Positions 48,421-58,559 of a DNA stretch of 64,000 nt are shown in pieces (position 1 is the first letter of the stretch; the number at the start of each line of letters is the position of its first letter). This stretch comes from Aeromonas salmonicida subsp. salmonicida. Lineage in GTDB: Bacteria; Pseudomonadota; Gammaproteobacteria; Enterobacterales; Aeromonadaceae. Below the pieces are notes generated by a model, which was not told the DNA's origin, did no database searches, and saw nothing but the letters and a program-made list of their open reading frames with translations. The DNA is taken from positions 1 through 64,000 of the forward strand of contig NZ_LSGW01000083.1 of the NCBI RefSeq assembly GCF_001643305.1, given 5' to 3'. The position numbers and the translations under genes were made by a program.

Positions 48421-48693
48421 TCAATTGGTGTGAAATCCCCCTTTCTGTGGTGGCGGTGCCTCTTCATACTCCATCCTAGTCACCTCGGCGGTGCGCGGCC
48501 CGTGCTCCAGCCAGCCCAGCATCATCTGCACCCCCTGCTCGGGACCACAGATCAGGATCTCCACCGAGCCATCAGCCAGGTTGTAGGCGTAGCCACGCAG
48601 TCCCAGTTGCAACGCCCGCTCACGGGTAAAGTAGCGAAATCCCACCCCTTGCACCTGACCCCAGACGTGCACGACAAACGATTGCTCTCCCAT
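48421..48693 (-). CDS. Acylphosphatase
   Basis: A 90-aa protein of family size. It has the phosphate-binding loop GQVQGVGFRYFT with the catalytic Arg, and AYNLADGSVEI with the catalytic Asn. It hydrolyses carboxyl-phosphates such as acetyl-phosphate. Divergent from the chemoreceptor. Confidence 0.93.
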   Translation of the reverse strand: MGEQSFVVHVWGQVQGVGFRYFTRERALQLGLRGYAYNLADGSVEILICGPEQGVQMMLGWLEHGPRTAEVTRMEYEEAPPPQKGGFHTN

Positions 48694-48779
48694 TTCTCAC
48701 ACCTTTCCCTTAAGAAATTTCTCTCCAAGGCGATAATGAGCGCGACACTCTCTTCCCCCTTGCAGGACGCAATATCATT

Positions 48780-50210
48780 ATGAAAGAAGTAAAATTCCGG
48801 TGGGTTGACCGCTATCTCATTCATCTCACGATCAGTGAAAAATTTCTCATTACCTTCTGGTGCCCTCGGCTGTTTATCGCCTTTCTCACCTGGTATCTGC
48901 TGGCCGATGGTCATGATCAGCAGATGCAGATCAGGCTGGATCAACTCCAACAAAGGGTCCAGACCAGCGCCCAGCTGGTGAGCCAGCAACCGACCCTCAC
49001 TCTGCCTGCGGATCTCACCCTGAGCCCGACCGGCAGTGCTGGCCTGACCCAACAGGGAGACAACTACCGCTTCAGTGCCAGCGCAGGCCAGGCTGGCTTC
49101 GTGACCGGCAGCCTGGATGCCGGCCGCTACTCCATGTGGGACGGACAGGGCACCACCCTCACCATCATCGCCGTGCTGGCGGCCTTGCTGGCCCTCATCA
49201 CCCACTACCTGATGACCTTTGTCTCCGGCGCCCTCTACTCCACCAACAAGGCGTTGCAGACAGTGGCTGACGGGGATCTCACCTTCCGTCTCAACTTCTT
49301 CCCGGTGCGGGACGAGTTCTCCATCCTGGCGGGCAGCATAGACAGATTCACCGACCGCCAGCACAAGATAGTGCAGCTGGTGGAAGAGTCTGCCGAGGCA
49401 CTTACCATGGCCGCCGACGAGTTTCGTGACCACGCCAGCGAAGGAGAAACCATGGCCCGCTCCCAGCGCCAGCACATGGACTCCCTGGCGGCCGCCATGG
49501 AGCAGATGTCGGCCGCCATTCGGGAAGTTGCCCGCAACGCCAACGACACTCTGCAGCAGACTCGCCAATCGAGCGAAGAGGCGGCCAACGGCGCCGCCCG
49601 GGTATCGCGTACCATAGCCGCCATCCGCACCCTGGCCGACGAGATAGGCAACGCCTCAGGCGCGGTGGAGCGACTGACCCACAACGCCAATCGCATCAAC
49701 GAGGTGGTCAACGTCATCAATGCCATCTCCCAGCAGACCAATCTGCTGGCCCTCAATGCCGCCATCGAAGCCGCCCGCGCGGGTGAGCAGGGTCGTGGCT
49801 TTGCGGTGGTGGCGGACGAGGTGCGCACCCTCGCCAGCCGCACCCAGCAGGCCACTGTGGAGATCCAGCAGATGATCGAAGAGCTGCAGGCCGGCACCGG
49901 TGCCCTCAACGACATCATGGAGAAGACAGTCGGGCGCGCCGCCAGCAGCCAGGCGCTGATCAGTGAAGTGGGGCTCGACATCGACAAGCTCAGCAACCAC
50001 AGCGATGCCGTGCTGGAGATGAGCACCCAGATAGCCACCTCCAGCGAGGAGCAGAGCTCGGTCGCCGAGGAGATCACCCGCAACCTGGACCAGGTGCGCC
50101 ACGAAGCGGGTCAGGTGGAGGAATCCGCCAGCGCTTCGGTGGCCGGCACTGCCGGTCTCAAAGGCACGGCAACCGAGCTGGCCCAGGCATTGAAGGGGCT
50201 CAAGATCTGA
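48780..50210 (+). CDS. Methyl-accepting chemotaxis protein
   Basis: A 476-aa receptor: membrane span near residues 20-43, a small periplasmic part (45-120) with no sensor domain I can name, second span at 123-145, HAMP ([16 protein letters not shown]) and a cytoplasmic signalling domain with the hairpin tip [37 protein letters not shown]. Methylation helices flank it. There is no C-terminal CheR-tethering pentapeptide. The ligand is unknown. Confidence 0.94.
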   Translation: MKEVKFRWVDRYLIHLTISEKFLITFWCPRLFIAFLTWYLLADGHDQQMQIRLDQLQQRVQTSAQLVSQQPTLTLPADLTLSPTGSAGLTQQGDNYRFSASAGQAGFVTGSLDAGRYSMWDGQGTTLTIIAVLAALLALITHYLMTFVSGALYSTNKALQTVADGDLTFRLNFFPVRDEFSILAGSIDRFTDRQHKIVQLVEESAEALTMAADEFRDHASEGETMARSQRQHMDSLAAAMEQMSAAIREVARNANDTLQQTRQSSEEAANGAARVSRTIAAIRTLADEIGNASGAVERLTHNANRINEVVNVINAISQQTNLLALNAAIEAARAGEQGRGFAVVADEVRTLASRTQQATVEIQQMIEELQAGTGALNDIMEKTVGRAASSQALISEVGLDIDKLSNHSDAVLEMSTQIATSSEEQSSVAEEITRNLDQVRHEAGQVEESASASVAGTAGLKGTATELAQALKGLKI

Positions 50211-50275
50211 TCTGAAGTTGATGCCAGATCAGACAAGCCAGGCTCTCTTGCCAAGGTTGTTTGAGTTTTACCAGC

Positions 50276-50296
50276 GGGCCACATAGAATGTGGCCC
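50276..50296 (+). terminator. Hairpin between the chemoreceptor and rlmI
   Basis: Stem GGGCCACAT/ATGTGGCCC with loop AGA, then CTTTTCTTTTT. Confidence 0.85.
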
Positions 50297-50324
50297 CTTT
50301 TCTTTTTACCATCGGCAAACACCC

Positions 50325-51515
50325 ATGAGCGTTTTCATCTATCTCGTCAAAGGCCGCGAAAAATCCCTGCTGCGCCGTCACCCCTGGATCTTCTCCAAGG
50401 GGATTGAGCGGGTTGAAGGCAATCCCGTTGACGGCGATACCGTCGAGATCTACGCCAACGATGGCCGGTGGCTCGCCCGTGGTGCCTGGTCAGGCAGCTC
50501 CCAGATCCGTGCCCGGGTCTGGACCTTCGATAAAGAGGAGACAGTCGATCTCGACTTCTTCCTGCGTCGCCTTAAATATGCCCAGGAGTCCCGCGATCCG
50601 CTGATCAAGCGTCAGGGCCTCACCGGCTATCGCCTGTGCGCCGCCGAATCCGACGGTCTGCCGGGTCTGACCATAGACAGCTATGCCGATTTCCTGGTGT
50701 GCCAGATCCTCTCCGCCGGTGCCGAGTTCCAGCGCGAGCTGATCACCCAGGCGCTGCGTACCCTCTACCCAGAGTGCAGCATCTATGAGCGCTCCGACGT
50801 GGCAGTGCGCAAGAAGGAAGGGCTGAAAGAGCGCACCGGCGTCATCCATGGCGAGACCCCGACCGAGCCTGTGGTGATCGAAGAGAACGGCGTCAAGATC
50901 CTGGTGGACATCCGTAACGGTCACAAGACCGGCTTCTATCTGGATCAGCGCGACAACCGCCAGGCTGTCTCCAAGTACACCTCGGCTAAGCGGGTGCTCA
51001 ACTGCTTCAGCTACACCGGTGGCTTTGGCATCTATGCCCTCAAGGGTGGCGCCAAAGAAGTGGTCAACGTGGATCTCTCCCAGACTGCGCTGGATATGGC
51101 CCGCCAGAACGCCGAGCTGAACGGGCTGGATATCTCCAACACCCAGTTCATCCGTCACGACGTGTTCAAGCTGCTGCGTGAATACCGCGAGAAGGGTGAG
51201 AAGTTCGATGTTATCGTGCTGGATCCGCCCAAGTTTGCCGAGAGCAAGGCCCAGCTGCTGGGTGCCTGCCGCGGCTACAAGGACATCAACATGCTGGCGT
51301 TCCAGCTGCTGGCGCCGGGTGGCGTGCTGCTGACCTACTCCTGCTCCGGCCTGATGGAGCAGAGCCTGTTCCAGAAGATAGTCGCCGATGCGGCGCTCGA
51401 CGCCGGTCGCGATGCCCAGATCCTGGAGCTGTTGTCACAAGCCTCCGATCACCCCATTGGCACCGCCTATCCGGAAGGCTTCTATCTCAAAGGGCTGGTG
51501 GTTCGCGCCCGCTGA
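50325..51515 (+). CDS. rlmI: 23S rRNA m5C1962 methyltransferase RlmI
   Basis: A 396-aa protein with an N-terminal PUA domain ([24 protein letters not shown]), then a Rossmann methyltransferase domain: [27 protein letters not shown] (SAM site), and [10 protein letters not shown], with catalytic Cys in TYSCSG. It matches E. coli YccW/RlmI in length. Next to the acylphosphatase gene, a pair also found in E. coli (yccX-yccW). Confidence 0.94.
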   Translation: MSVFIYLVKGREKSLLRRHPWIFSKGIERVEGNPVDGDTVEIYANDGRWLARGAWSGSSQIRARVWTFDKEETVDLDFFLRRLKYAQESRDPLIKRQGLTGYRLCAAESDGLPGLTIDSYADFLVCQILSAGAEFQRELITQALRTLYPECSIYERSDVAVRKKEGLKERTGVIHGETPTEPVVIEENGVKILVDIRNGHKTGFYLDQRDNRQAVSKYTSAKRVLNCFSYTGGFGIYALKGGAKEVVNVDLSQTALDMARQNAELNGLDISNTQFIRHDVFKLLREYREKGEKFDVIVLDPPKFAESKAQLLGACRGYKDINMLAFQLLAPGGVLLTYSCSGLMEQSLFQKIVADAALDAGRDAQILELLSQASDHPIGTAYPEGFYLKGLVVRAR

Positions 51516-51854
51516 TCGTCAATACCCGTTCCCTTTGATCAAACAGGCCCGCATTGCGGGCCTGATTTTTAGGCATCGCTGCGTATAATGCCCGAGCGAG
51601 ACGCGGCTCCCTTGCCCCCCTCATTCTTCTTCGGCCTGTTATCTTTCCCTGTCTTTATTTCACTGCTTGAACTGTTGTTGTACACAATCCGTGCACACTT
51701 TATGACTTTAATCACACTCGTATGACTCTCTTTTGGGTAGTGTGGTCCCGCCTGTGACCAGCATGAGTCAAGGCTGCGGGGCATCAGGCTTGATGCCCCT
51801 GCACAACAACAAAATCGATGTCAGGCCAAGCTGAACATCACAAGGGATCCCGAT
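51516..51854. other. Intergenic region between rlmI and the acyltransferase
   Basis: It holds the rlmI terminator (stem CAGGCCCGC/GCGGGCCTG, 51544-51564, then ATTTTT) and a perfect hairpin GGGGCATCA/TGATGCCCC (51778-51786, 51791-51799) shortly before the acyltransferase gene. I see no gene. Confidence 0.65.
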
Positions 51855-53042
51855 ATGAATCAATCATTGCCGCTGTTGACACCGCTGAGGGGCATCGCTG
51901 CCCTGATGGTGGTGCTATTCCATGCCCGATTACTGCTCTTTCCCCAGTGGATGGAGTCGATCGCAGGCCACACGCAACTCATCGAAAACGGCTACCTCTG
52001 GGTCGATCTCTTCTTTATCTTGAGCGGACTGGTGCTGGCCCACGTCTATGGGGAGGCATTCAGCCACGGGCCCCGCACCATCGGCTATGGACGCTTCCTC
52101 TGGCTGAGGCTGACCCGGGTCTACCCCCTCTACGTTGTCACCCTGGTGCTGTTGGTCGGCTGGGAGCTTTACAAGGCCCGGCACGGGATTGGCTTCTATG
52201 CCGGCCCGCTGTTCAAGATGTGGGAGTGGGAAGGGATGCCGCCCTTCGGTTCTCCCTTCACCCCGGCAGAGGCGCTGCCAAGCGCCTTCCTGCTGCTGCA
52301 GGTGGTAACCAATCACGGGCTGACCTGGAACTTCGCCGCCTGGTCCCTCAGCGTGGAGTGGATAAGTTATCTGCTGTTCCCGCTGCTGATCCCGCTCGCC
52401 GTGACCCGCAGTCGCTGGGGCCATCTCGCGCCGCTGCTGGCGCTGACGGTGCTGGCTTATATCGTGCACAGCCGGGGCACCCTGGATGTCACCAGCGGGG
52501 CGCTGGCGGTGGGACGCGGGGTGAGTGAGTTCGTGCTCGGACTCTGGCTGCTGCCCAGGGTCAAGGTCGCGCGACGCTTGCCCATGATGCAACGGGATCT
52601 GCCGTTGCTGATCGCCTTTCTCCTGCCCTTCGTGCTGATGCAATTCACCATGACGCCGCAGCTGACCCTGTTGCTGATCGGCGCCTACGTGTTGCTGATC
52701 TGGATTGCCGCCTCCCAGGGGGAACGTCAGAGCCCGCTGCTGCGCCTGCTGGACAACCGCTTCACCAACTGGCTGGGGGATCTCTCCTACTCCATCTACC
52801 TGCTGCACGCGCTGGTGCTGCTCACCGGCTGCGAGCTTGCCCACTATCTGGCGCCGGGGCTCACCGAGTGGTGGTATGCCCAGACCAACCCGCTGCTGGG
52901 GGTGGTGGCGACCCTGTTGATGCTGGCAGTGCTGATCGGTCTCTCTTCTTTAAGCTACAACCTGCTGGAACGGCCACTGCAACGGCACCTGCGCCGCCTT
53001 GGCAAGTCGCGGCAACCGGCGGCGATGGAGCGAGTCAGTTAA
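51855..53042 (+). CDS. Acyltransferase family 3 membrane protein (OafA/YrhL-like)
   Basis: A 395-aa protein with about ten hydrophobic segments. It starts with the family pattern PLLTPLRGIAALMVVLFHARLL (Arg and His conserved), followed by WVDLFFILSGLVLAH, AWSLSVEWISYLLFP and FTNWLGDLSYSIYLLHALV. These proteins transfer acyl groups to sugars of LPS, exopolysaccharide or other envelope glycans. The target is not shown by the neighbours. Confidence 0.9.
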   Translation: MNQSLPLLTPLRGIAALMVVLFHARLLLFPQWMESIAGHTQLIENGYLWVDLFFILSGLVLAHVYGEAFSHGPRTIGYGRFLWLRLTRVYPLYVVTLVLLVGWELYKARHGIGFYAGPLFKMWEWEGMPPFGSPFTPAEALPSAFLLLQVVTNHGLTWNFAAWSLSVEWISYLLFPLLIPLAVTRSRWGHLAPLLALTVLAYIVHSRGTLDVTSGALAVGRGVSEFVLGLWLLPRVKVARRLPMMQRDLPLLIAFLLPFVLMQFTMTPQLTLLLIGAYVLLIWIAASQGERQSPLLRLLDNRFTNWLGDLSYSIYLLHALVLLTGCELAHYLAPGLTEWWYAQTNPLLGVVATLLMLAVLIGLSSLSYNLLERPLQRHLRRLGKSRQPAAMERVS

Positions 53043-53195
53043 ACAAGCAGTGACCAAGACTGGATAACCTATCGGTCAGCGTCTCCAGGTTTGCTCAGAC
53101 GACTCGGATGCTAGCTAAAACCGATGCTGTTGTGCATGGAACCATGGTTACCAGTACCCTGCCCGTCACCCCTTGCCCCCCCCAATAACCTGAAA

Positions 53196-53224
53196 AAGGG
53201 GCCACCTTAAGAAGGTGGCCCCTT
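53196..53224 (-). terminator. Terminator after the solute-binding protein gene
   Basis: A 13-bp stem AAGGGGCCACCTT/AAGGTGGCCCCTT; the minus strand continues with TTTCAGG. Confidence 0.8.
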
Positions 53225-53264
53225 GATACCGGGTTTAGCCATGATATGACTCACTACAGGCGGC

Positions 53265-53984
53265 TTATTTAACGCCGTAACTGGTCAGGATCTGATCCAT
53301 GGTTCCGTCTGCACTGATGATTGCCAATCCCTTGTTGAAAGCCTCGATCAACTCCTGGCCGCGTGGGTTTTTCACGCCACTAGCGATATGGAGCGGGTTG
53401 GTGGAGAGCGCATTGGCCGTGAAGGCAAACTTGCTGGCATCCATCCCCTGCTGGGCCATGATGGCCCGCGCAACAACCTCGTCTTCCAACGTCAAATCGA
53501 TACGCCCATCAAGCAGCTTCTTCAGATTGGTCGGCAAGTCACCGGCCTCCTGGCGGTTTAGCTCAGCCTGCATGAAGTCGTCACCGTAGCCATAACCCCG
53601 CACTATGCCAATGCTCTTGCCTTTGAGACTGGCCAAGCCATTCAACTCGAAACTGCCGCCAGCCAACTGGATAAATTTGACCTGATTCTTCAGATACTCG
53701 TCACTGAAACGCAGTGACTTGGTGCGCGCTTCGGTGAACCATGCCCCTACCAGAATGTCGATATTACCTTCCTCAACTTCCGACAACGCCCTGACCCAAG
53801 GCATGATCCGCATGTCGAGCTCATAACCCTGGGTGGCAAGTGCGCGTTTGACCAGCTCTACCGAGATGCCTTTGTTGGCATCAATGACAAAGGGCGGCCA
53901 GGGATCTTGCGCAGCCTTCACACTCGCGGCATGCGCCCCAAAGGTCGACAGTGCCAGCAGTAATCCTATCATCCATGATTTCAT
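53265..53984 (-). CDS. Periplasmic solute-binding protein (amino-acid ABC / SBP family 3)
   Basis: A 239-aa protein with a signal peptide MKSWMIGLLLALSTFGAHAA cut near residue 20. The mature part has family-3 binding protein blocks: DPWPPFVIDANKGISVELVKRAL, MPWVRALSEVEEGNIDILVG, and LKGKSIGIVRGYGYGDDF. No permease or ATPase gene is adjacent, so it may be an orphan that serves a distant transporter or a receptor. Confidence 0.88.
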   Translation of the reverse strand: MKSWMIGLLLALSTFGAHAASVKAAQDPWPPFVIDANKGISVELVKRALATQGYELDMRIMPWVRALSEVEEGNIDILVGAWFTEARTKSLRFSDEYLKNQVKFIQLAGGSFELNGLASLKGKSIGIVRGYGYGDDFMQAELNRQEAGDLPTNLKKLLDGRIDLTLEDEVVARAIMAQQGMDASKFAFTANALSTNPLHIASGVKNPRGQELIEAFNKGLAIISADGTMDQILTSYGVK

Positions 53985-54192
53985 CTCATACCTCTTGCCT
54001 GTGTGGGGAAACCCTTTGAGATAAGAGGAGCGAAGGACACTTTGTCAAGGCAGCAGAGACGACAGGCTATTGTGATTCGAACCCGCAGAGTCCTTGTGGC
54101 ATAATGCCCTGTCCAATGGCCCGCTCAGGGTCATCTCCTTTTGCCTGATATACGCTGTTTCATCTTGAGAAACAGCCAAACAAGGGGTAATC

Positions 54193-55230
54193 ATGTCTTC
54201 CATTCGTCTGACCCAATACAGCCACGGGGCTGGCTGCGGCTGCAAAATTTCTCCCAAGGTGCTCGACACCATTCTCAAGAGCCAGATCCCGGGCTTTGAC
54301 GACCCCACCCTGGTGGTTGGCAACAGCAGCAAGGATGACGCGGCTGTGGTCGATATCGGCAACGGTCAGGGCATTGTTTCCACCACCGACTTCTTCATGC
54401 CCATCGTCGATGATCCCTTTACCTTTGGCCGCATCGCGGCCACCAACGCCATCAGCGACATCTACGCCATGGGCGGCAAGCCCATCGTTGCCATTGCCAT
54501 CCTTGGCTGGCCCATCAACACGCTCGCTCCCGAAATTGCACAGCAGGTGATCGACGGCGGCCGCCAGGTGTGCCATGAAGCGGGCATATCCTTGGCTGGC
54601 GGCCACAGTATCGATGCCCCCGAGCCCATCTTCGGCCTTGCCGTGACCGGCATAGTGCCGCTCGATGCCATCAAGCAGAACGACACGGCCCAGGCGGGTG
54701 ACATCCTCTATCTGACCAAGCCCCTTGGCATCGGCATCCTCACCACGGCCCAGAAGAAGGGCAAGCTCAAGCCCGAACATGAGCAGCTGGCCCCCAACGC
54801 CATGTGCACCCTCAACAAGATTGGCCAGCGCTTTGCCGAACTGCCCGGCGTGCACGCCATGACAGATGTGACCGGGTTTGGCCTGGCGGGACACCTGCTT
54901 GAGATGTGCGAAGGCTCAGGGGTGTGTGCCACCCTCGATTTCAAGGCGCTGCCACTGCTCGACGAAGTAGATTACTACCTGTCTGAGGGCTGCGTACCGG
55001 GCGGTACTCTGCGCAACTTCGATTCCTATGGCGCCAAGCTCGGTGCCATGGATGAACGCACCCGCAACATCATGTGCGATCCGCAGACCAGCGGCGGCTT
55101 GCTGGTTGCCGTCGGTAAAGAAAGTGAAGCCGAGCTCCTTGCCATCGCGACACAAGCGGGGCTGACCCTCTCCCCCATAGGCCAACTGAAAGCCTATACC
55201 GGAAACCAGTTTATCGAGGTTATCCAATGA
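54193..55230 (+). CDS. selD: Selenide, water dikinase SelD
   Basis: A 345-aa protein with the N-terminal glycine-rich loop HGAGCGCK (catalytic Cys, not selenocysteine, and Lys) and Asp ligands in [11 protein letters not shown] and VSTTDFF. It makes selenophosphate from selenide and ATP. It lies directly before mnmH, its user, with a 21-codon mini-ORF between. No selA or selB is in the window. Confidence 0.95.
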   Translation: MSSIRLTQYSHGAGCGCKISPKVLDTILKSQIPGFDDPTLVVGNSSKDDAAVVDIGNGQGIVSTTDFFMPIVDDPFTFGRIAATNAISDIYAMGGKPIVAIAILGWPINTLAPEIAQQVIDGGRQVCHEAGISLAGGHSIDAPEPIFGLAVTGIVPLDAIKQNDTAQAGDILYLTKPLGIGILTTAQKKGKLKPEHEQLAPNAMCTLNKIGQRFAELPGVHAMTDVTGFGLAGHLLEMCEGSGVCATLDFKALPLLDEVDYYLSEGCVPGGTLRNFDSYGAKLGAMDERTRNIMCDPQTSGGLLVAVGKESEAELLAIATQAGLTLSPIGQLKAYTGNQFIEVIQ

Positions 55231-55292
55231 GTCAGCAGCTGCTTGCTATTGATACGGATCTGGCTCGGACGTCTCTGGAGGTCCTGCGATGA
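55227..55292 (+). CDS. 21-codon mini-ORF between selD and mnmH, likely partial duplication of the mnmH start
   Basis: ATGA overlaps join it to selD (ATG 55227) and to mnmH (its TGA 55290-55292). It encodes [21 protein letters not shown], which resembles the first 19 residues of MnmH ([19 protein letters not shown]); at DNA level GGATCTGGCTCGGA/GGATCTGGCCCGGA match. It may couple translation of the two genes. No function as a peptide is claimed. Confidence 0.5.
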   Translation: MSQQLLAIDTDLARTSLEVLR

Positions 55293-56404
55293 GCCAACTG
55301 CCACTCACCTCGGATCTGGCCCGGATTTTTCTGGATGATGTCCCGCTTATCGACTTGCGTGCCCCCATCGAGTTCAAGGAAGGGGCCTTCCCCTGCTCGA
55401 CCAGTCTGCCCCTGATGACAGACGATGAGCGTGCCCAGGTGGGCACCTGCTTCAAGCAGCGAGGCCAGGCGGCGGCGATTGAACTGGGCCACCAACTGGT
55501 GGGGGGTGCCGTGCGTGCAGAACGGCTCGACGGCTGGTTGGCACAGTTGCGAAAACAGCCCGATGCCCTGCTCTACTGCTTTCGTGGCGGCCTGCGCTCA
55601 CAAACCGTGCAACTCTGGTTGCATGAGGCCGGGGTCACCCGCCCTCGGGTAGCCGGTGGCTACAAGGAGATGCGCCGTTTTCTCATCGATACCCTGGACA
55701 AGGCCGCGGCCGAGTGTCACTGGACAGTGCTGACCGGCATGACCGGCTCCGGCAAGACCCATATGCTGGAGCACGTGACTCAGGCGGTGGATCTGGAGGG
55801 GCATGCCCATCACAGGGGCTCGTCATTTGGTCAGCTTCCAGGGGGCCAGCCCAGCAACATCAATTTTGAAAACAAGCTGGCCATCGAGCTACTCAAGCGC
55901 CGCCACCAGGGTGAACATGCTTTCGTGGTAGAGGACGAGAGCCGGCTCATCGGCCGCTGCTGCCTGCCCAACCCCCTGTTTGATGCCATGTGCGAGGCAC
56001 CGCTGGTGGTGGTGGATGTGCCGCAGAGCGAGCGTGCCGAACAGATCCGCCAGGACTATGTGCACGATCTCTGGCTGCGTTATCAGGCCATGTTTGGTGC
56101 CGAAGAAGGCTGGCCACTGTTTGCAGCCTATCTCACCGATGCGCTGGCCCGCCTCAAGCGCCGCCTTGGCGATCAAGCACACCGCGAGCTGGACCAGCTG
56201 ATGCAAATCGCCCTTGCCGAGCAAGCCAACAGCGGCACCACCGAGCGCCATCTGGCCTGGATCACCCTGCTGCTGACCCGCTACTACGACCCCATGTATC
56301 TCTATCAACTGGGCAACAAGCGTGAGCGCATCGTGTTCCGGGGTGAGAAGCAGGCCTGTCTGGACTTCTTTGCCGAGCAACACGCAGCCCGGCAGCAAGG
56401 CTGA
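55289..56404 (+). CDS. mnmH: tRNA 2-selenouridine synthase MnmH (SelU)
   Basis: A 371-aa protein: an N-terminal rhodanese domain with active Cys in [12 protein letters not shown] (about 98) and the [13 protein letters not shown] start, followed by a P-loop [13 protein letters not shown] (about 150). It changes 2-thiouridine at tRNA position 34 to geranyl-thio and then selenouridine using selenophosphate. The neighbour selD gives that substrate. Confidence 0.94.
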   Translation: MSQLPLTSDLARIFLDDVPLIDLRAPIEFKEGAFPCSTSLPLMTDDERAQVGTCFKQRGQAAAIELGHQLVGGAVRAERLDGWLAQLRKQPDALLYCFRGGLRSQTVQLWLHEAGVTRPRVAGGYKEMRRFLIDTLDKAAAECHWTVLTGMTGSGKTHMLEHVTQAVDLEGHAHHRGSSFGQLPGGQPSNINFENKLAIELLKRRHQGEHAFVVEDESRLIGRCCLPNPLFDAMCEAPLVVVDVPQSERAEQIRQDYVHDLWLRYQAMFGAEEGWPLFAAYLTDALARLKRRLGDQAHRELDQLMQIALAEQANSGTTERHLAWITLLLTRYYDPMYLYQLGNKRERIVFRGEKQACLDFFAEQHAARQQG

Positions 56405-56433
56405 CTCACTCCCGTCAAACAAGAGGACCCCCT

Positions 56434-57078
56434 ATGTTGAAATTCGAGGTGATCCCGGTCACCCAATTCGCCCAGAACTGCTCCCTCATCTGGTGTGACG
56501 AGACCCACCAGGCGGCGCTGATTGACCCGTGTGGCGAGGCCGACAAGCTGCTCGCAGCCATCACCCAGCGCGGGCTTACCCTGACCCACATCCTGCTGAC
56601 CCATGGCCATCTGGATCACGTGGGCGCCGCCGCAGAGCTGCGTGAAACAACCGGCGTAGCCATCACAGGCCCCCACAAAGAAGATGCCTTCTGGCTCGAC
56701 ATGCTGCCCCGGCAGAGCCAGATGTTTGGCTTCGCCCATACCCCTGCTTTCACGCCGAATAGCTGGCTTGAGCAGGGTGACAAGGTGAAAGTGGGCAACT
56801 GCGAGCTGGAGGTCTATTTCTGTCCGGGCCACACTCCGGGCCACGTCATCCTGCTCAGCCAGGCCGAAAAACTCGCCTGGGTTGGTGACGTGCTGTTCGC
56901 CGGCAGCATAGGCCGCACCGACTTCCCACGCGGTGATCACGCCACCTTGATAAAGTCGATCACTGAAACCCTGCTGCCGCTGGGTGACGAGATTGTCTTT
57001 ATCCCGGGCCATGGCCCCAGCTCCACCTTTGGCCGAGAAAAGGCAAGCAATCCTTACCTGACCCAAGCCGTCTGGTAA
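56434..57078 (+). CDS. Metallo-beta-lactamase-fold hydrolase (YcbL / glyoxalase II-like)
   Basis: A 214-aa protein with the metal motif THGHLDHVGAA, CPGHTPGHVI (His), WVGDVLFAGSIGRTDF (Asp) and FIPGHGPSSTFG (His). It matches E. coli YcbL, a class II glyoxalase-like thioesterase that splits S-lactoylglutathione. The ribosome site AGAGGA lies before ATG 56434. Confidence 0.91.
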   Translation: MLKFEVIPVTQFAQNCSLIWCDETHQAALIDPCGEADKLLAAITQRGLTLTHILLTHGHLDHVGAAAELRETTGVAITGPHKEDAFWLDMLPRQSQMFGFAHTPAFTPNSWLEQGDKVKVGNCELEVYFCPGHTPGHVILLSQAEKLAWVGDVLFAGSIGRTDFPRGDHATLIKSITETLLPLGDEIVFIPGHGPSSTFGREKASNPYLTQAVW

Positions 57079-57105
57079 CAGCAAGCAGGCTTGCCACTGA
57101 CGCCA

Positions 57106-57131
57106 AGAGGGCGACCCCGGGGTCGCCCTCT
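57106..57131 (+). terminator. Terminator after the YcbL-like gene
   Basis: A 13-bp self-complementary stem AGAGGGCGACCCC with its complement and no loop, followed by TT. Confidence 0.75.
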
Positions 57132-57170
57132 TTCATGACTTGCTGCACGCGTCATCAAACGCCAGACAGC

Positions 57171-57198
57171 AAAAAGCCACTCCTGAGAGTGGCTTTTT
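57171..57198 (-). terminator. rplY terminator
   Basis: A 12-bp stem AAAAAGCCACTC/GAGTGGCTTTTT with loop CTGA; T-rich on both strands. Confidence 0.85.
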
Positions 57199-57220
57199 CT
57201 TCAACCAGATTGGCTCGCTA

Positions 57221-57508
57221 TTAAACGCGAACGAAATCCAGGTGAACCAGCTTCGGCTTAACCGGGTGACGCTGGATAGCCTTCACTTTAACGTTGACTT
57301 CTTCACCGTTGATGACCAGGGTCAGCACGGATTCGTAGAATTCCGGCTTCTCTTGGGCGATGATGAATTTTTTGTGGTCAACAGTGATGGACTGAGCTTC
57401 TTTGCCGGCACCGTAGATGATGGCAGGAACTTGGTCAGCGTGACGCAGGCGGCGGCTCGCACCTTTCCCCAGGTCAGAACGGACTTCAGCTTGGAATACG
57501 AAAGACAT
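57221..57508 (-). CDS. rplY: 50S ribosomal protein L25
   Basis: A 95-aa short-form L25: [28 protein letters not shown], then [25 protein letters not shown]. It binds 5S rRNA. E. coli rplY is known to be feedback-controlled through its leader; a perfect hairpin lies in the leader here (57537-57562). Confidence 0.96.
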   Translation of the reverse strand: MSFVFQAEVRSDLGKGASRRLRHADQVPAIIYGAGKEAQSITVDHKKFIIAQEKPEFYESVLTLVINGEEVNVKVKAIQRHPVKPKLVHLDFVRV

Positions 57509-57536
57509 TGTGGTTATCTCATATAGATGAATTTAT

Positions 57537-57562
57537 GGTGCTGACTGCGACCGGTCAGCACC
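57537..57562 (-). promoter_or_regulatory. Hairpin in the rplY leader
   Basis: A perfect 9-bp stem GGTGCTGAC/GTCAGCACC with an 8-nt loop, 29-54 nt before the rplY start and with no T-tract, so not a terminator. A candidate site for L25 autocontrol; inferred. Confidence 0.5.
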
Positions 57563-57614
57563 TCGCAAAACGAGGGCGCATACTAGCATGGGCCCTGAAC
57601 AGTGACAAGATACC

Positions 57615-58481
57615 TTAACGCCCCTGCTCCAGCCGGGCAAAACGCTGCTGCCGCTGTGCAGGACTCAGGGCATCGAAGCGCGCCAGCGTCTGCGGCGCAG
57701 GGCAGTAGAGGGTATCCCCCGCCTTGACCCGGATGCCGTTGCCCATCAGCGGGCGATTGTCATCGACAATGGCCAACAGATAGCTGTAAGTGTCCCCCGC
57801 TATGCCCGTGACAGTGCCGTTCTGAGCCAGGGTCGCAGCAATGCGCCACAGGGTTTCTCCCGATGCCACCCGATGACAGACCTGCTTGCCACCGGCAGCG
57901 GGAGCCGCCAGCGTCAAGGTTGTGTTGACGGATGTCGGTGTGACAACGGGTTGCGATGCTCTCTTCGCCTCGTCTAGGGCGACACTCGCCAGCATGGCCT
58001 CCGGCGCCAGCCAGGTTGCGCGCAGATTGAGACTCACCAGCAGCGGCTCGGCTCCATCACGGATGGCTCTTGGCTGACCGGGCATCACCGGCGGGGAAAA
58101 TTCCGCCATAAAGGGTACCTGACCAGGGATCGCAGCCTGTTGGCTCTGCCCCCGATCCAAGGCAGGCAGCAGGGGCGCAAGCCCGTAGGCGGCCTCATCG
58201 ATACGCCTGAGCCGGGCCAGATACGCCTTGGAGAGTTGAGCCTCCCCCTCGAACAGGTCAAAAGGGGGCACCAGCCGGGCCGGAAACAGCACCTGCCAGC
58301 GGCCCTTCTTTTTCTTGAGCTCAAGGGGGGGAAATTGATTGCCCCGCCAGGCCACGAACATGGCCGGCGGAGTACGGTGTAGCGGGTAATACTCCGGGTT
58401 CAGTTGTACCCAGGTTTGCTCGGCTATGGGTTGATAGCCACTGATGTTGACCATTGCCACGCTTAACCAGAATCCAAGCAT
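57615..58481 (-). CDS. LysM-domain protein of unknown function (FimV/LysM-like)
   Basis: A 288-aa protein; start ATG 58481 is 7 nt after GGAGGA. The N terminus is hydrophobic (MLGFWLSVAMVNISG) but lacks a clear charged n-region, so a signal peptide is only possible. Residues about 30-60 contain YYPLHRTPPAMFVAWRGNQFPPLEL. The C-terminal part has a LysM-like domain (CHRVASGETLWRIAATL and VKAGDTLYCP), the arrangement seen at the end of FimV-related proteins. Probable envelope or peptidoglycan contact. Confidence 0.7.
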   Translation of the reverse strand: MLGFWLSVAMVNISGYQPIAEQTWVQLNPEYYPLHRTPPAMFVAWRGNQFPPLELKKKKGRWQVLFPARLVPPFDLFEGEAQLSKAYLARLRRIDEAAYGLAPLLPALDRGQSQQAAIPGQVPFMAEFSPPVMPGQPRAIRDGAEPLLVSLNLRATWLAPEAMLASVALDEAKRASQPVVTPTSVNTTLTLAAPAAGGKQVCHRVASGETLWRIAATLAQNGTVTGIAGDTYSYLLAIVDDNRPLMGNGIRVKAGDTLYCPAPQTLARFDALSPAQRQQRFARLEQGR

Positions 58482-58559
58482 CCTTGCTCCTCCGTTAGCC
58501 TTTTCCTGGTCGGCGGCAAGGGCCACCGACACGAAGACCTGCCTGTCTCCTACAGCAGA

